Below the pieces are notes generated by a model. The model saw only the letters and a list, made by a program, of their open reading frames with translations. It did not search any database and was not told the origin of the DNA. Of a stretch of 35,015 nucleotides of DNA, positions 1 to 6,828 are shown piece after piece; positions within the stretch are counted from its first letter, which is position 1; every line of letters starts with the position of its first letter. The position numbers were made by a program, and so were the translations under genes. The DNA comes from Candidatus Blautia faecipullorum (GTDB taxonomy: Bacteria > Bacillota > Clostridia > Lachnospirales > Lachnospiraceae), in the NCBI GenBank assembly GCA_019115125.1, contig DXEG01000014.1, forward strand, positions 1 through 35,015. The letters are read 5' to 3'.

Positions 1-34
1 TCGACGAGGTTCTCTCCGGCATCCACAGATAAAT

Positions 35-66
35 GTTGCAGTTCACAGGTATCTGTGAACTGCAAC
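35..66. repeat. 14-bp perfect palindrome with 4-base loop
   Basis: The arms GTTGCAGTTCACAG and CTGTGAACTGCAAC flank the loop GTAT. It lies beyond the 3' end of the sugar isomerase gene, just after repeat copy A. There is no strong T-run on either side, so it is a weak candidate for a terminator and could instead be a member of a dispersed palindrome family. A close relative with arms GTTACAGTTCACGC lies at 19811-19841. Confidence 0.75.
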
Positions 67-86
67 GGATAATTCGTAACAATTCC

Positions 87-150
87 GCCCGCGCCATTCG
101 CAAAACCGCACTGCGTGCTTACTGTGGCTGAAGCCACTGTATGGCTGAAC
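87..150 (-). repeat. Dispersed element copy A
   Basis: About 64 bases that recur with few changes near 6666-6824 and 13541-13613. The core reads CGCGCCATTCGCAAAACCGC followed by a GTGGCTGAAGCCAC hairpin and ends GGCTGAAC. Here the left inverted end found in the other copies (GTTCAGCC) is missing or altered. The GGCTGAAC end lies 2 bases from the stop codon of the sugar isomerase gene. It could be a REP/MITE-like element or a conserved 3'-end structure. Confidence 0.7.
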
Positions 151-152
151 TT

Positions 153-1142
153 TTACCGAAACAGAGACATTCTAAGCATATTTACCATTTCACATGGATC
201 TCCGTTTTGGATTATCTCTCCGATCCTTTCCATACCGACTGAATCTACAATTTCTTCAAACTTTTTCATATTCAGCACGCTCTGACGGGTTGCCTCGTAG
301 GAATCCTCCCTGTATGGAAATATATCCACAGAAACAAATCCGTCATAACCGCATTTCTTTAAGGAGTAAAACATTTCGATATATTCTGTGGTACGCAGAG
401 ATCCTACTATCATATCGTCATCCCATAGATTATAATTATCATTTGCATGAATCATAAAAAGCTTTTGATAACGTGCCGCCACTTCTATATTCTGAGCTAC
501 ATTCTGCTGGGTCTGAAATACATGCCCCGTATCAATAGCAACTCCCACATTCGGCCGGTCCACCTCCATACAGATCAGAAGAGCTGTCATCGTGGTATCT
601 ACCAGACATCGGTTCCTTGGTTCCCTTATTTTCCCCTCCAGCGTCAGCCTGATATCAGGATTATAATCAGCCAGCTCCCTCACACCTTTTATAAGCCAGT
701 CCCACTGTTTTCCATAATCTGTCTGAAGCGGATAATCGAAACCATCCTGACCTAACCATAGATTCACGCTGGGGCTTCCAATCAATCTGGCATTAAAATC
801 GATATTTTTCTTAATCAGTTCCATTGCCGCCTTTCTCGTTTCAGCATCTGCCGCCGCAATAGAGCCATGCTGCCATCTCCGATCGCCGAATACCTGAGGG
901 AGAACAGAAGAGCAGACAAACCCTGAGCCCTTCAGAATTTCATTTACTGTATCGGGATCTGACAATGGTCCTTCCGGAGCCTGATACAGATCCGCTCCCT
1001 GGATACATTCTGTCTTTTCCAGGGCCTTAATTACATCAGGAAACTCCACCTTATCTATCTGCGGATCCTTATACCCCATTTTCATAAAACGATCTGAGGT
1101 CTGACCCAGGGATCCGATAATCGCGCTGTATTTTATTGACAT
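153..1142 (-). CDS. TIM-barrel sugar isomerase/epimerase (xylose isomerase-like)
   Basis: A 329-residue protein of the xylose-isomerase-like TIM-barrel superfamily, which interconverts aldoses and ketoses or epimerises ketoses with a divalent metal. Candidate metal ligands are visible: E169 in LEGK, D204 and H207 in DTGH, H232 in IHANDN, and D273 in SVDIFP. Asp rather than Glu at the last site resembles rhamnose-isomerase-type members more than tagatose-epimerase types. The N-terminus has no extra helix, so it shows no encapsulation tag. The start has a good site (GGAGG, 9 bases before ATG). It is the last gene of the tpi-deoC-dehydrogenase-shell unit but is separated from the shell gene by 317 bases, so expression may be partly uncoupled. 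Substrate unknown; the context suggests a pentose, tetrose or deoxysugar intermediate. Confidence 0.82.
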   Translation of the reverse strand: MSIKYSAIIGSLGQTSDRFMKMGYKDPQIDKVEFPDVIKALEKTECIQGADLYQAPEGPLSDPDTVNEILKGSGFVCSSVLPQVFGDRRWQHGSIAAADAETRKAAMELIKKNIDFNARLIGSPSVNLWLGQDGFDYPLQTDYGKQWDWLIKGVRELADYNPDIRLTLEGKIREPRNRCLVDTTMTALLICMEVDRPNVGVAIDTGHVFQTQQNVAQNIEVAARYQKLFMIHANDNYNLWDDDMIVGSLRTTEYIEMFYSLKKCGYDGFVSVDIFPYREDSYEATRQSVLNMKKFEEIVDSVGMERIGEIIQNGDPCEMVNMLRMSLFR

Positions 1143-1365
1143 ATCTTAATCCTCCGTTCACATTAAATTAAATATGAAGATTATACTGTTCTCAAATGGC
1201 AAAGCATATCGGCAAAGTCAATTTTTCTCCGTTTTCGTTCATGACATTTCTTTTTATTTTTGAAAAATATTTCATAAAAGAAATTTATTTCTATTGTAAT
1301 TATAAAAAAAGACAACCTGTCAATGAACCATTGTCATTTCTGTATTGTCGTCCATATTCCGGCCA

Positions 1366-1387
1366 TTCGGCGGCATCCACCGCCGAA
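1366..1387 (-). other. Intercistronic RNA hairpin between shell and isomerase genes
   Basis: Arms TTCGGCGG and CCGCCGAA form a perfect 8-bp stem with a 6-base loop, and outer CCGG/CCGG bases can extend it. It lies in the 317-base gap (1143-1459) after the shell gene stop. No T-run follows directly. A later short stem GACA/TGTC is followed by seven T on the minus strand (about 1303-1320), a weak terminator candidate. The rest of the gap is AT-rich with a TATAAT-like box near 1181-1186 (minus strand) but no good -35 box. Confidence 0.5.
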
Positions 1388-1459
1388 CTCCGGCACCTTC
1401 CATGCTATTCCTCAAAATATGAAATACTTCTCTGATTTTTTCGTTTATTTGCAAACCAT

Positions 1460-1738
1460 TTACTGAATACTCGGCAAAATCTTCTCCACATCTGTATGTG
1501 GTCTCGGGATCACATGTGTGGCAACCAGCTCGCCCAGTCTGGAGGCCGCCGCGCTTCCGCTCTCCACTGCGGATTTCACTGCGCCTACGTCTCCCCGTAC
1601 CATTACGGTTACGAGACCGGAGCCGATCTTCTCTGTTCCCACCAGAGCTACGTTTGCCGCCTTGCACATCTGGTCTGCCGCTTCAATGGCCGCTGTCAGT
1701 CCTCTTGTTTCCACCATTCCCAATGCTTCCTGTGTCAT
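1460..1738 (-). CDS. Bacterial microcompartment hexameric shell protein (PduA/EutM-like BMC-H)
   Basis: A 92-residue single-BMC-domain protein that should form hexameric tiles of a protein shell. The sequence is PduA-like throughout: N-terminal [12 protein letters not shown], the pore segment K37-I-G-S-G41 and the C-terminal [15 protein letters not shown]. The G-S-G pore is the type that passes small polar metabolites. Length matches the family. The start is set by AGGAGGG 7 bases before ATG. It lies 104 bases after the dehydrogenase gene and in the same direction. No pentameric (BMC-P) or trimeric (BMC-T) shell gene is in the window, so a closed shell would need proteins encoded elsewhere. 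Family assignment is very secure; the compartment's content is inferred from the neighbours. Confidence 0.96.
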   Translation of the reverse strand: MTQEALGMVETRGLTAAIEAADQMCKAANVALVGTEKIGSGLVTVMVRGDVGAVKSAVESGSAAASRLGELVATHVIPRPHTDVEKILPSIQ

Positions 1739-1842
1739 TGTTTTCCCTCCTGTAATCTGAATCTTATATATTTTCCCGCTTCTTATTTCTGTATGCTTCG
1801 TACCTGAATGTCCGCTCTTATATACTCTGCTCCGGTATCATC

Positions 1843-2907
1843 CTACATTTCCGGCTTGAAGAGTACCTTCGTGAACACCTCGGTACGGTTGAACATCATC
1901 TCAAAGACTTCCTTGCAGTCCTCCAGCCGTACCCGGTGGGTGATGAGAGGATTTACATTCATCTGTCCGGTGCTCATAAATTCAAGACCGCTCTTCCATT
2001 CATTAATGGGAAGAGGATTGATCGAAGAATTCCAGCTTCCATGAATGGTCAGCTCTCCTCTGAGGATTGCCTGGATCACCTTGTTTGGGAAATGTACGTC
2101 GTCATATGTAATGCCGCCGTATACCACTTCTCCGTTCTTTTTGCAGGATGCTACCGCCTGTACGTGAGTGATCTTATTGCCTGCAAATTCAATGGCAATA
2201 TCCACGCCTTCCCCTCCGGTCAGCTCCCTGACGGCCTGAACAGCGTCTGTCTTCATTCCGTTCACACCTGCGGTCGCGCCCAGACGTTTTGCCAGCACCA
2301 GCTTATCGTCCGCCACATCCACGGCGATCACCTTTGTACAGCCCAATGCTCTCAGCCATTGTATACAGATGAATCCAATGGCGCCCAGCCCGAAGACCGC
2401 CGCCGTTTTTCCGGCTTCCATGCGGCACTTGCGGACAGCGTGCAGACCAACGCTGACTGGATCTGTAAAGGAGCCCTCCTCATAATCCACGTTATCTGGA
2501 AGCTTCAGACAGTTTTCGGATTCTACGACAATGTACTCGGCCATAGCGCCGTCCCTTCTTGATCCATAATAATCATAGGTGTCGCAGAGATGGGACTGCC
2601 CAACCTTACAGTACTGACATTCTCCGCAGGGGATCAGAGGCATGACAGATACCCTGTCTCCTACTGTCAGATTATTTTTTACCTTGTCGCCGCAGTCCAC
2701 GATCTGTCCCGCGAATTCATGTCCGATGGTAGTGGGGAAATGATAGGTTCCCTTTACCATTACCCTGGGAATATCAGACCCGCACACACCGCAGCTTTTT
2801 ACCTTGATCAGAACCTGTGTGTCTTTTTCGATATGAGGAACATCAACCTCCACACAACGGATATCCTTCGGCGCGAATAAACGTACCGCCCTCATTTTCT
2901 GTGCCAT
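1843..2907 (-). CDS. Zinc alcohol dehydrogenase, galactitol-1-phosphate dehydrogenase (GatD)-like
   Basis: A 354-residue medium-chain dehydrogenase that should oxidise a sugar alcohol or polyol phosphate to the ketose with NAD+. Visible features are the catalytic zinc region CGVCGSD and GHEFAG near residues 37-70, four structural-zinc cysteines in CGECQYCKVGQSHLC, and the NAD-binding GLGAIG motif near 175. Segments CGSDIPR, YGSRRDGAMAEYIVV, GSWNSS and PLITHR follow E. coli GatD closely, so a phosphorylated polyol is a reasonable substrate class, but sorbitol or another polyol cannot be excluded. No N-terminal encapsulation-type helix. It lies 20 bases after deoC, so translation is probably linked. 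Confidence 0.87.
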   Translation of the reverse strand: MAQKMRAVRLFAPKDIRCVEVDVPHIEKDTQVLIKVKSCGVCGSDIPRVMVKGTYHFPTTIGHEFAGQIVDCGDKVKNNLTVGDRVSVMPLIPCGECQYCKVGQSHLCDTYDYYGSRRDGAMAEYIVVESENCLKLPDNVDYEEGSFTDPVSVGLHAVRKCRMEAGKTAAVFGLGAIGFICIQWLRALGCTKVIAVDVADDKLVLAKRLGATAGVNGMKTDAVQAVRELTGGEGVDIAIEFAGNKITHVQAVASCKKNGEVVYGGITYDDVHFPNKVIQAILRGELTIHGSWNSSINPLPINEWKSGLEFMSTGQMNVNPLITHRVRLEDCKEVFEMMFNRTEVFTKVLFKPEM

Positions 2908-2927
2908 CTTCTACGCATCTCCTTTTC

Positions 2928-3695
2928 TCAGTATGAACTCTTTCCTGTCTCACCTTTGGCAATGGCAACTCCCGCGCTGGTGCCAAGGCGGTTTGCGCCT
3001 GCCTCGATCATCTTTCTCGCGTCTTCCGGCCCGCGGACGCCGCCGGATGCCTTTACTCCCATATCTGGGCCTACGGTCCTGCGCATCAAAGCCACATCCT
3101 CAGCCGTCGCGCCTCCTGTGGAAAATCCGGTGGAGGTTTTCACAAAATCTGCTCCCGCCTCTTTTGCCACGCGGCATACCTGGATTTTTTCCTCCTCCGT
3201 CAGGAGACAGGTTTCGATGATCACCTTTACAACAGCTCTTCCATGAACAGCCGTCACAAGATCCGCGATATCCTTTTTTACATACTGCCAGTTGCCGGAT
3301 TTAATCTTGCCTACGTTTACAACCATATCCACTTCATTGGCGCCGTTTTCGATGGCCTCGTTCGCCTCGAAGATTTTTGACTTGGTAGTGGTGGCTCCCA
3401 GAGGGAATCCGATCACGGTGCACACCTTTACCCCGCTGCCCCGCAGCTCCTCATAACATAATGGAACATAGGAAGGGTTCACGCATACAGAGCAAAAATG
3501 ATACTCTTTCGCTTCCTGGCAGAGCTTTCTGATCTGTTCTTCGCTAGCGTCCTGCTTCAGCAGGGTATGGTCGATCATCCCGGCTACATTCCCGGAAGAA
3601 CCGCTCCGCGCAAAGGCCTGGCCCATTCCCCCCTGGTTCCGGATATTATTCAGAACTTCCGCTGTTATTTTGCTGACCAACTGTTCCATTTCCAT
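2928..3695 (-). CDS. deoC: Deoxyribose-phosphate aldolase with N-terminal encapsulation-like peptide
   Basis: A 255-residue class I aldolase. The family cleaves 2-deoxyribose 5-phosphate to acetaldehyde and glyceraldehyde 3-phosphate. By alignment with E. coli DeoC the acid/base Asp is D123 (EVDMV), the Schiff-base Lys is K186 (FVKTSTG), the second Lys is K215 (VKASGG), and the chain ends in the conserved C-terminal Tyr (Y255). The catalytic domain starts near residue 40 (MIDHTLLK). Before it lies an extra amphipathic helix (residues 2-20, hydrophobics M3, L6, V7, I10, V14, L15, I18) and a Gly/Ser-rich linker (21-39). That is the layout of microcompartment encapsulation peptides. AGGAG 6 bases before the first ATG supports this start, so the extension is translated. 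It sits in one unit with tpiA and a shell gene. Confidence 0.95.
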   Translation of the reverse strand: MEMEQLVSKITAEVLNNIRNQGGMGQAFARSGSSGNVAGMIDHTLLKQDASEEQIRKLCQEAKEYHFCSVCVNPSYVPLCYEELRGSGVKVCTVIGFPLGATTTKSKIFEANEAIENGANEVDMVVNVGKIKSGNWQYVKKDIADLVTAVHGRAVVKVIIETCLLTEEEKIQVCRVAKEAGADFVKTSTGFSTGGATAEDVALMRRTVGPDMGVKASGGVRGPEDARKMIEAGANRLGTSAGVAIAKGETGKSSY

Positions 3696-3762
3696 AGTCT
3701 ACTCCTCACTTTCCATTTGTATTGAGTTTCTATCAGGTAAGATCCATCGATGTCTCAGGATA

Positions 3763-4551
3763 TTACACTCTTTTGCTGATTTCGATAATTTCTCTGAACT
3801 TCTCAGGTTTCAGGCTGGCTCCTCCTATCAGGAACCCATCCACATAAGGACAGGATCCGATATCAAAAGCATTTTTTTCATTGACGCTTCCTCCATATAA
3901 AAGCGGAAGCTCCCGTCCGAACAGTTCCCGCATTGCCAGCTTCAAAAGCCGGTGGGTTTCCCCGATCTCCTCCAGGGAAGCGCTCACCCCCGTTCCGATG
4001 GCCCATACCGGCTCATATGCGATCAAAACGGAACCCAGCTCCCGAAAGCTGAGATCCTTCAGATCGAGGGCCATCTGCTCTATCAGCTTTTTCTGCCACC
4101 GTCCGTTTTTTCTCTCCTCCAGGCTCTCGCCGATACACAGCATCACCTGAAATCCCGAACGTACTCCTCTGGCTGTTTTTCTGCTCAGAGCTTCGTCTGT
4201 TTCATTATAATAGGTCCGTCTTTCTGAATGTCCCGCAAGCAGGCAGGAACATTCCAGCTCACGGATCATAGGGATAGAGATTTCGCCTGTATAAGCTCCG
4301 CCGTCCTCATAGTGAAAATTCTGCGGCCCGTAAAGCACGCCTTTTCTGCGCATTTCCGGAGCCAGGGCGGCAAGGGTCGTATAAGGCGGAAAAAGAAGAA
4401 CGCTTCCCTCTACAGAACCAAGTTTCTCCAGAAATTCCCTGCCTTCCCGGACAGTCATGTTCATCTTCCAATTACCTGCTACGATCAGAGGCCGCCTCAT
4501 ATGTTTTACAACGGCTTCATGGATGATCTGATCCAGATTCATTCTGTTCAT
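3763..4551 (-). CDS. tpiA: Triose-phosphate isomerase with N-terminal encapsulation-like extension
   Basis: A 262-residue isomerase expected to interconvert dihydroxyacetone phosphate and glyceraldehyde 3-phosphate. Catalytic residues are intact: N27 and K29 (GNWKMN), H108 (AGHSERR), E180 (YEPVWAIGTG) and the phosphate-binding YGGSV near 219. Most family members start at about residue 19 here (RRPLIVAGNWK). The additional 18 residues form an amphipathic helix with L6, I9, I10, V14, V15 and M18 on one side, matching the DeoC register. GGAG 6 bases before the first ATG supports this start. First gene of its operon behind a strong promoter. TpiA homologues in erythritol pathways isomerise tetrulose phosphates, so a non-standard substrate is possible. 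A housekeeping tpiA probably exists elsewhere in the genome. Confidence 0.95.
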   Translation of the reverse strand: MNRMNLDQIIHEAVVKHMRRPLIVAGNWKMNMTVREGREFLEKLGSVEGSVLLFPPYTTLAALAPEMRRKGVLYGPQNFHYEDGGAYTGEISIPMIRELECSCLLAGHSERRTYYNETDEALSRKTARGVRSGFQVMLCIGESLEERKNGRWQKKLIEQMALDLKDLSFRELGSVLIAYEPVWAIGTGVSASLEEIGETHRLLKLAMRELFGRELPLLYGGSVNEKNAFDIGSCPYVDGFLIGGASLKPEKFREIIEISKRV

Positions 4552-4566
4552 ATCCGGCTCCTTTGT

Positions 4567-4597
4567 TACATTTGTTACTATATTATTATCATTTGTT
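4567..4597. promoter_or_regulatory. Candidate SorC operator pair downstream of tpiA promoter
   Basis: TACATTTGTT (4567-4576) and ATCATTTGTT (4588-4597) are spaced 21 bases start to start, between the -10 box and the start codon. The second copy is identical to sites in the kinase promoter next to the SorC regulator. Binding here would block transcription of the tpiA-deoC-shell unit. Inferred from repetition only. Confidence 0.6.
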
Positions 4598-4609
4598 TCT
4601 TATGCGATA

Positions 4610-4638
4610 ATATTAGCATACAGAAATTGAACTGTCAA
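4610..4638 (-). promoter_or_regulatory. Promoter of the tpiA-deoC-dehydrogenase-shell operon
   Basis: On the minus strand TTGACA (4633-4638) and TAATAT (4610-4615) are separated by exactly 17 bases, close to the housekeeping sigma consensus. The start codon of tpiA is about 60 bases downstream. Additional AACAAAT-like words at 4647-4656 and 4662-4671 lie upstream of the -35 box. Confidence 0.75.
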
Positions 4639-4709
4639 TATCAGAAAACAAATTGTTAGAAAACAAATCACGTTTTAACATATCTTTTGTAAAAATCACA
4701 TAAATGCTG

Positions 4710-5264
4710 TTAATCCAGCTCTTTTATAATTTTTGCCGGATTTCCTCCTACCAGTACATGATCGGGCACCTCTCCGGTCACCACAGCGCCCGCCGCCACC
4801 ACTACATTGCTGCCGATCCTTGCTCCAGGACAGATAACAGCGTTTCCTCCGATCCATACATTGTCCCCGATGGTGACAGGCCTAGCGATAGCCAGTCCCC
4901 GGACGCGCAGTTTTGTGTCCAGCGGATGCCCCACAGAAAAAATAGAAACTTTTGGCCCCAGCAGACAATTTTTTCCAATTCTGATGTCACAGGCATCCAT
5001 GATCGTACAATCATAGTTTGCAAAGAAATTTTCTCCTACATGAATGTGATCGCCGTGGTCGCAGGTAAAAGGCGGATTGACAGCCACCTTCTCTCCTGTG
5101 CTGCCGAACAGTTCCTTGATAATCCTGCTCTTCTTTTCCTCGTCGTCCTTCACCTTCATCAGCTCATCGCACAGACGGCGGGCGCGGCGTACATGAATCA
5201 GGATTTCCTCCGAAAGGGAATTGTAGTAATCCCCTGACACCATTTTTTCATATTCTGTTTTCAT
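4710..5264 (-). CDS. Sugar O-acetyltransferase (maltose/galactoside acetyltransferase family)
   Basis: A 184-residue left-handed beta-helix (hexapeptide repeat) acetyltransferase that transfers acetyl from acetyl-CoA to a sugar hydroxyl. The N-terminal Mac domain (EKMVSGDYYN) is present, followed by many I/V-G-x-x hexapeptide turns. The likely catalytic His is H113 in SVGHPLD, and the CoA-binding end is GGNPAKII. Length matches the family (about 185-200). The start has GGAGG close to ATG, and its ribosome binding site overlaps the stop codon of the HPr-like gene, so the two are translationally linked. Such enzymes commonly sit in sugar operons, where they may acetylate non-metabolisable sugars for efflux. 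The substrate is not known. Confidence 0.9.
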   Translation of the reverse strand: MKTEYEKMVSGDYYNSLSEEILIHVRRARRLCDELMKVKDDEEKKSRIIKELFGSTGEKVAVNPPFTCDHGDHIHVGENFFANYDCTIMDACDIRIGKNCLLGPKVSIFSVGHPLDTKLRVRGLAIARPVTIGDNVWIGGNAVICPGARIGSNVVVAAGAVVTGEVPDHVLVGGNPAKIIKELD

Positions 5265-5273
5265 ACGGCCTCC

Positions 5274-5495
5274 TCAGTCTACCGCCCACTTATCAAGTTT
5301 CTTTAAAAACCCTTCGTCCTCTGTCACAACCTTGACCGGATGGTCATAGTCGAGAGCCATAAGGCCAAGAATCGATTTTGCGTCCGCGATCTGGTTTTCA
5401 TCTGTGTGAACGCCCACGTCACTTTTACATTTGCAGGCCAGATTCATAAAATCTCTCAAATCGTTCGCCTCTTCCAGCTTAATCAGTCGAAACAT
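5274..5495 (-). CDS. HPr/Crh-like protein lacking the active-site histidine
   Basis: A 73-residue protein resembling HPr, the phosphocarrier of the PTS. The strongest match is AKSILGLMAL (residues 39-48), corresponding to LKSIMGVMSL around regulatory Ser46 of Bacillus HPr; here the serine is S41. Counting back, the position of catalytic His15 falls at about A10-N11, and no HARP motif exists, so it cannot carry phosphate like HPr. This pattern (Ser46 kept, His15 lost) is that of Crh, a corepressor of catabolite repression phosphorylated by HprK. The start has GGGAGG 9 bases before ATG. It lies after the ABC binding-protein gene and a hairpin, and 9 bases before the acetyltransferase gene. HPr-fold assignment is moderately secure; function inferred. 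Confidence 0.65.
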   Translation of the reverse strand: MFRLIKLEEANDLRDFMNLACKCKSDVGVHTDENQIADAKSILGLMALDYDHPVKVVTEDEGFLKKLDKWAVD

Positions 5496-5587
5496 ATCCC
5501 GTTACCTCCCAAAAACTCTATTTTGATACTGCTGATTTCTTTATCCGGCATGATAAACCGCCTTGGATAACCGCCTCATAAAGGAAA

Positions 5588-5612
5588 GGCCGGCCATAAG
5601 ATACGGCCGGCC
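5588..5612 (-). terminator. Hairpin after the ABC binding-protein gene
   Basis: Two GGCCGGCC arms (5588-5595 and 5605-5612) form an 8-bp stem with a 9-base loop and are followed on the minus strand by TTTCCTTT. It lies 15 bases after the binding-protein stop. It may terminate or attenuate the importer transcript before the HPr-like and acetyltransferase genes, for which I find no convincing separate promoter. Confidence 0.75.
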
Positions 5613-5626
5613 AAACATATAACTTT

Positions 5627-6598
5627 TTATTTCATTGCTGCGAACGCAAGGCTTTCGTCAACGTAATCCGCAACGTTGCTGCTGTCGATGACTCCGGTTC
5701 CCGCGTCAACATACTCTTCATATTCCTCGCCGTTAAGAATCTTCAGGGATGTGTCAAGAGCGGCTTTGATAAGAGAGCCCGGGTCGTTCATGGTGGTGAT
5801 GGCATAGGATCCGTCGTTAATAGCCATAACGGCTTCCATCAGACCGTCAACGCCGCAGACTGCCACGCCTTCAACGCCTTTTTCCTGAAGCACCTGGGAA
5901 GCGCCCAGGGCCATATCGTCATTGTGTCCATACACCGCCACAATGCCATCGTTGCTCTGCAGAAGATCCTGTGTGGCCGTTACCGCCTTGCTTCTTGTAT
6001 AGTCGCAGTACGCGGACTGGATCACTTCAAGACCCGGAGCCTCTGCTACAGCCGCCTCAAAACCGTCTCTTCTGGCCATCATAACCGTATCTCCCGCGGT
6101 GCCCTGGATCTCGAGGATCTTGCCGGAGGCTTCCTCTTTTCCACCCAGATGCTCCACAAGCGCTTCTCCTACAAGACGTCCCATTTCCTCATTGTCGCGT
6201 CCTACATAAGCGGTATATCCTTCGTTGATATTACGGTCTACAGTAATAACGGGGATTTCAGCCTTCGTACATGCCTCGATGGCAGGCGCGATTCCCTCTG
6301 CGTTGATGGGATTTACGATCAGCGCGTCGATGCCGCTGGTAAGCATGTCGTTGATATCATTGTTCTGCTTCGTCACATCATCATCCGCGCTTACCACAGT
6401 AAGCTCCACACCCAGCTCCTTGGCGTATTCTTCCGCGACGTCCTTCATAGATACATAGAAGGGAGACGCAAGAGTACACTGCGCGAAACCGATCTTGTAG
6501 CTGGTTCCCGCGCTCTCCTCAGCCGCGCTTACGGCCGTGGTCATGGACGCAGCCAGAGCTGCCGCTGTTAAAACTGCTACAATACCTTTTTTTCTCAT
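5627..6598 (-). CDS. Ribose-type sugar ABC transporter substrate-binding protein
   Basis: A type 1 periplasmic-binding-fold sugar receptor (323 residues from this start) that captures a sugar for the importer encoded upstream. The mature part begins near TSYKIGFAQCTLASPFY, with RbsB-like landmarks DINDML, ALIVNP, VITVDR, YVGRDN and GHNDDMALGA. A signal peptide is clear (KK, hydrophobic AAALAASMTTAVSA), but no lipobox cysteine follows, so it looks like a signal peptidase I substrate, unlike most Firmicutes receptors, which are lipoproteins. An ATG at 6604 directly abuts the AAGGAGGA site, leaving no spacing; the ATG at 6598 has a 6-base spacer and is preferred. It is the last of the kinase-ATPase-permease-receptor set, separated from the permease by 230 bases containing repeat copy B. 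Sugar specificity unknown. Confidence 0.9.
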   Translation of the reverse strand: MRKKGIVAVLTAAALAASMTTAVSAAEESAGTSYKIGFAQCTLASPFYVSMKDVAEEYAKELGVELTVVSADDDVTKQNNDINDMLTSGIDALIVNPINAEGIAPAIEACTKAEIPVITVDRNINEGYTAYVGRDNEEMGRLVGEALVEHLGGKEEASGKILEIQGTAGDTVMMARRDGFEAAVAEAPGLEVIQSAYCDYTRSKAVTATQDLLQSNDGIVAVYGHNDDMALGASQVLQEKGVEGVAVCGVDGLMEAVMAINDGSYAITTMNDPGSLIKAALDTSLKILNGEEYEEYVDAGTGVIDSSNVADYVDESLAFAAMK

Positions 6599-6665
6599 CT
6601 TCATTCCTCCTTAAATGGTATTTTTATATGATAAACGCCTGTCAGCGCTTCATCATTCATTGCAT

Positions 6666-6824
6666 ATCAGTTCAGCCGCGCCATTCGTAAAACCGCACTA
6701 CATGCTTACTGTGGCTGACGCCACTGTTTTACTCATAAGCGGGCGCTCAGCTCATACAAATGTCCGCTTGCAAAAACATGCTTGCATGTTTTATGCTTCC
6801 CGACCACTGTATGGCTGAACTGAT
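6666..6824 (-). repeat. Dispersed element copy B with internal insertion
   Basis: Inverted ends ATCAGTTCAGCC (6666-6677) and GGCTGAACTGAT (6813-6824) bound a core matching copies A and C. The word CCACTGT is duplicated (6721-6727 and 6804-6810), and the intervening 76 bases are absent from the other copies. That insert contains a 9-bp hairpin AAAACATGC-TT-GCATGTTTT (about 6774-6793). The right end lies 4 bases from the permease stop codon. The element fills most of the permease-receptor gap and could alter the stoichiometry of downstream expression. Confidence 0.75.
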
Positions 6825-6828
6825 GATA

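Noticed and set aside
87-150. Repeated element considered as a CRISPR unit or phage attachment site
   Set aside because: Copies are kilobases apart, have palindromic ends and no spacers, and no integrase or cas gene is present.
1320-1667. Minus-strand frame overlapping the BMC shell gene in another phase
   Set aside because: Arg/Gly-rich out-of-frame product; the shell protein frame is near-identical to the PduA family.
6640-6660. Possible catabolite-responsive element (TGTCAGCGCTTCAT)
   Set aside because: Three of the conserved positions of the cre consensus do not match.
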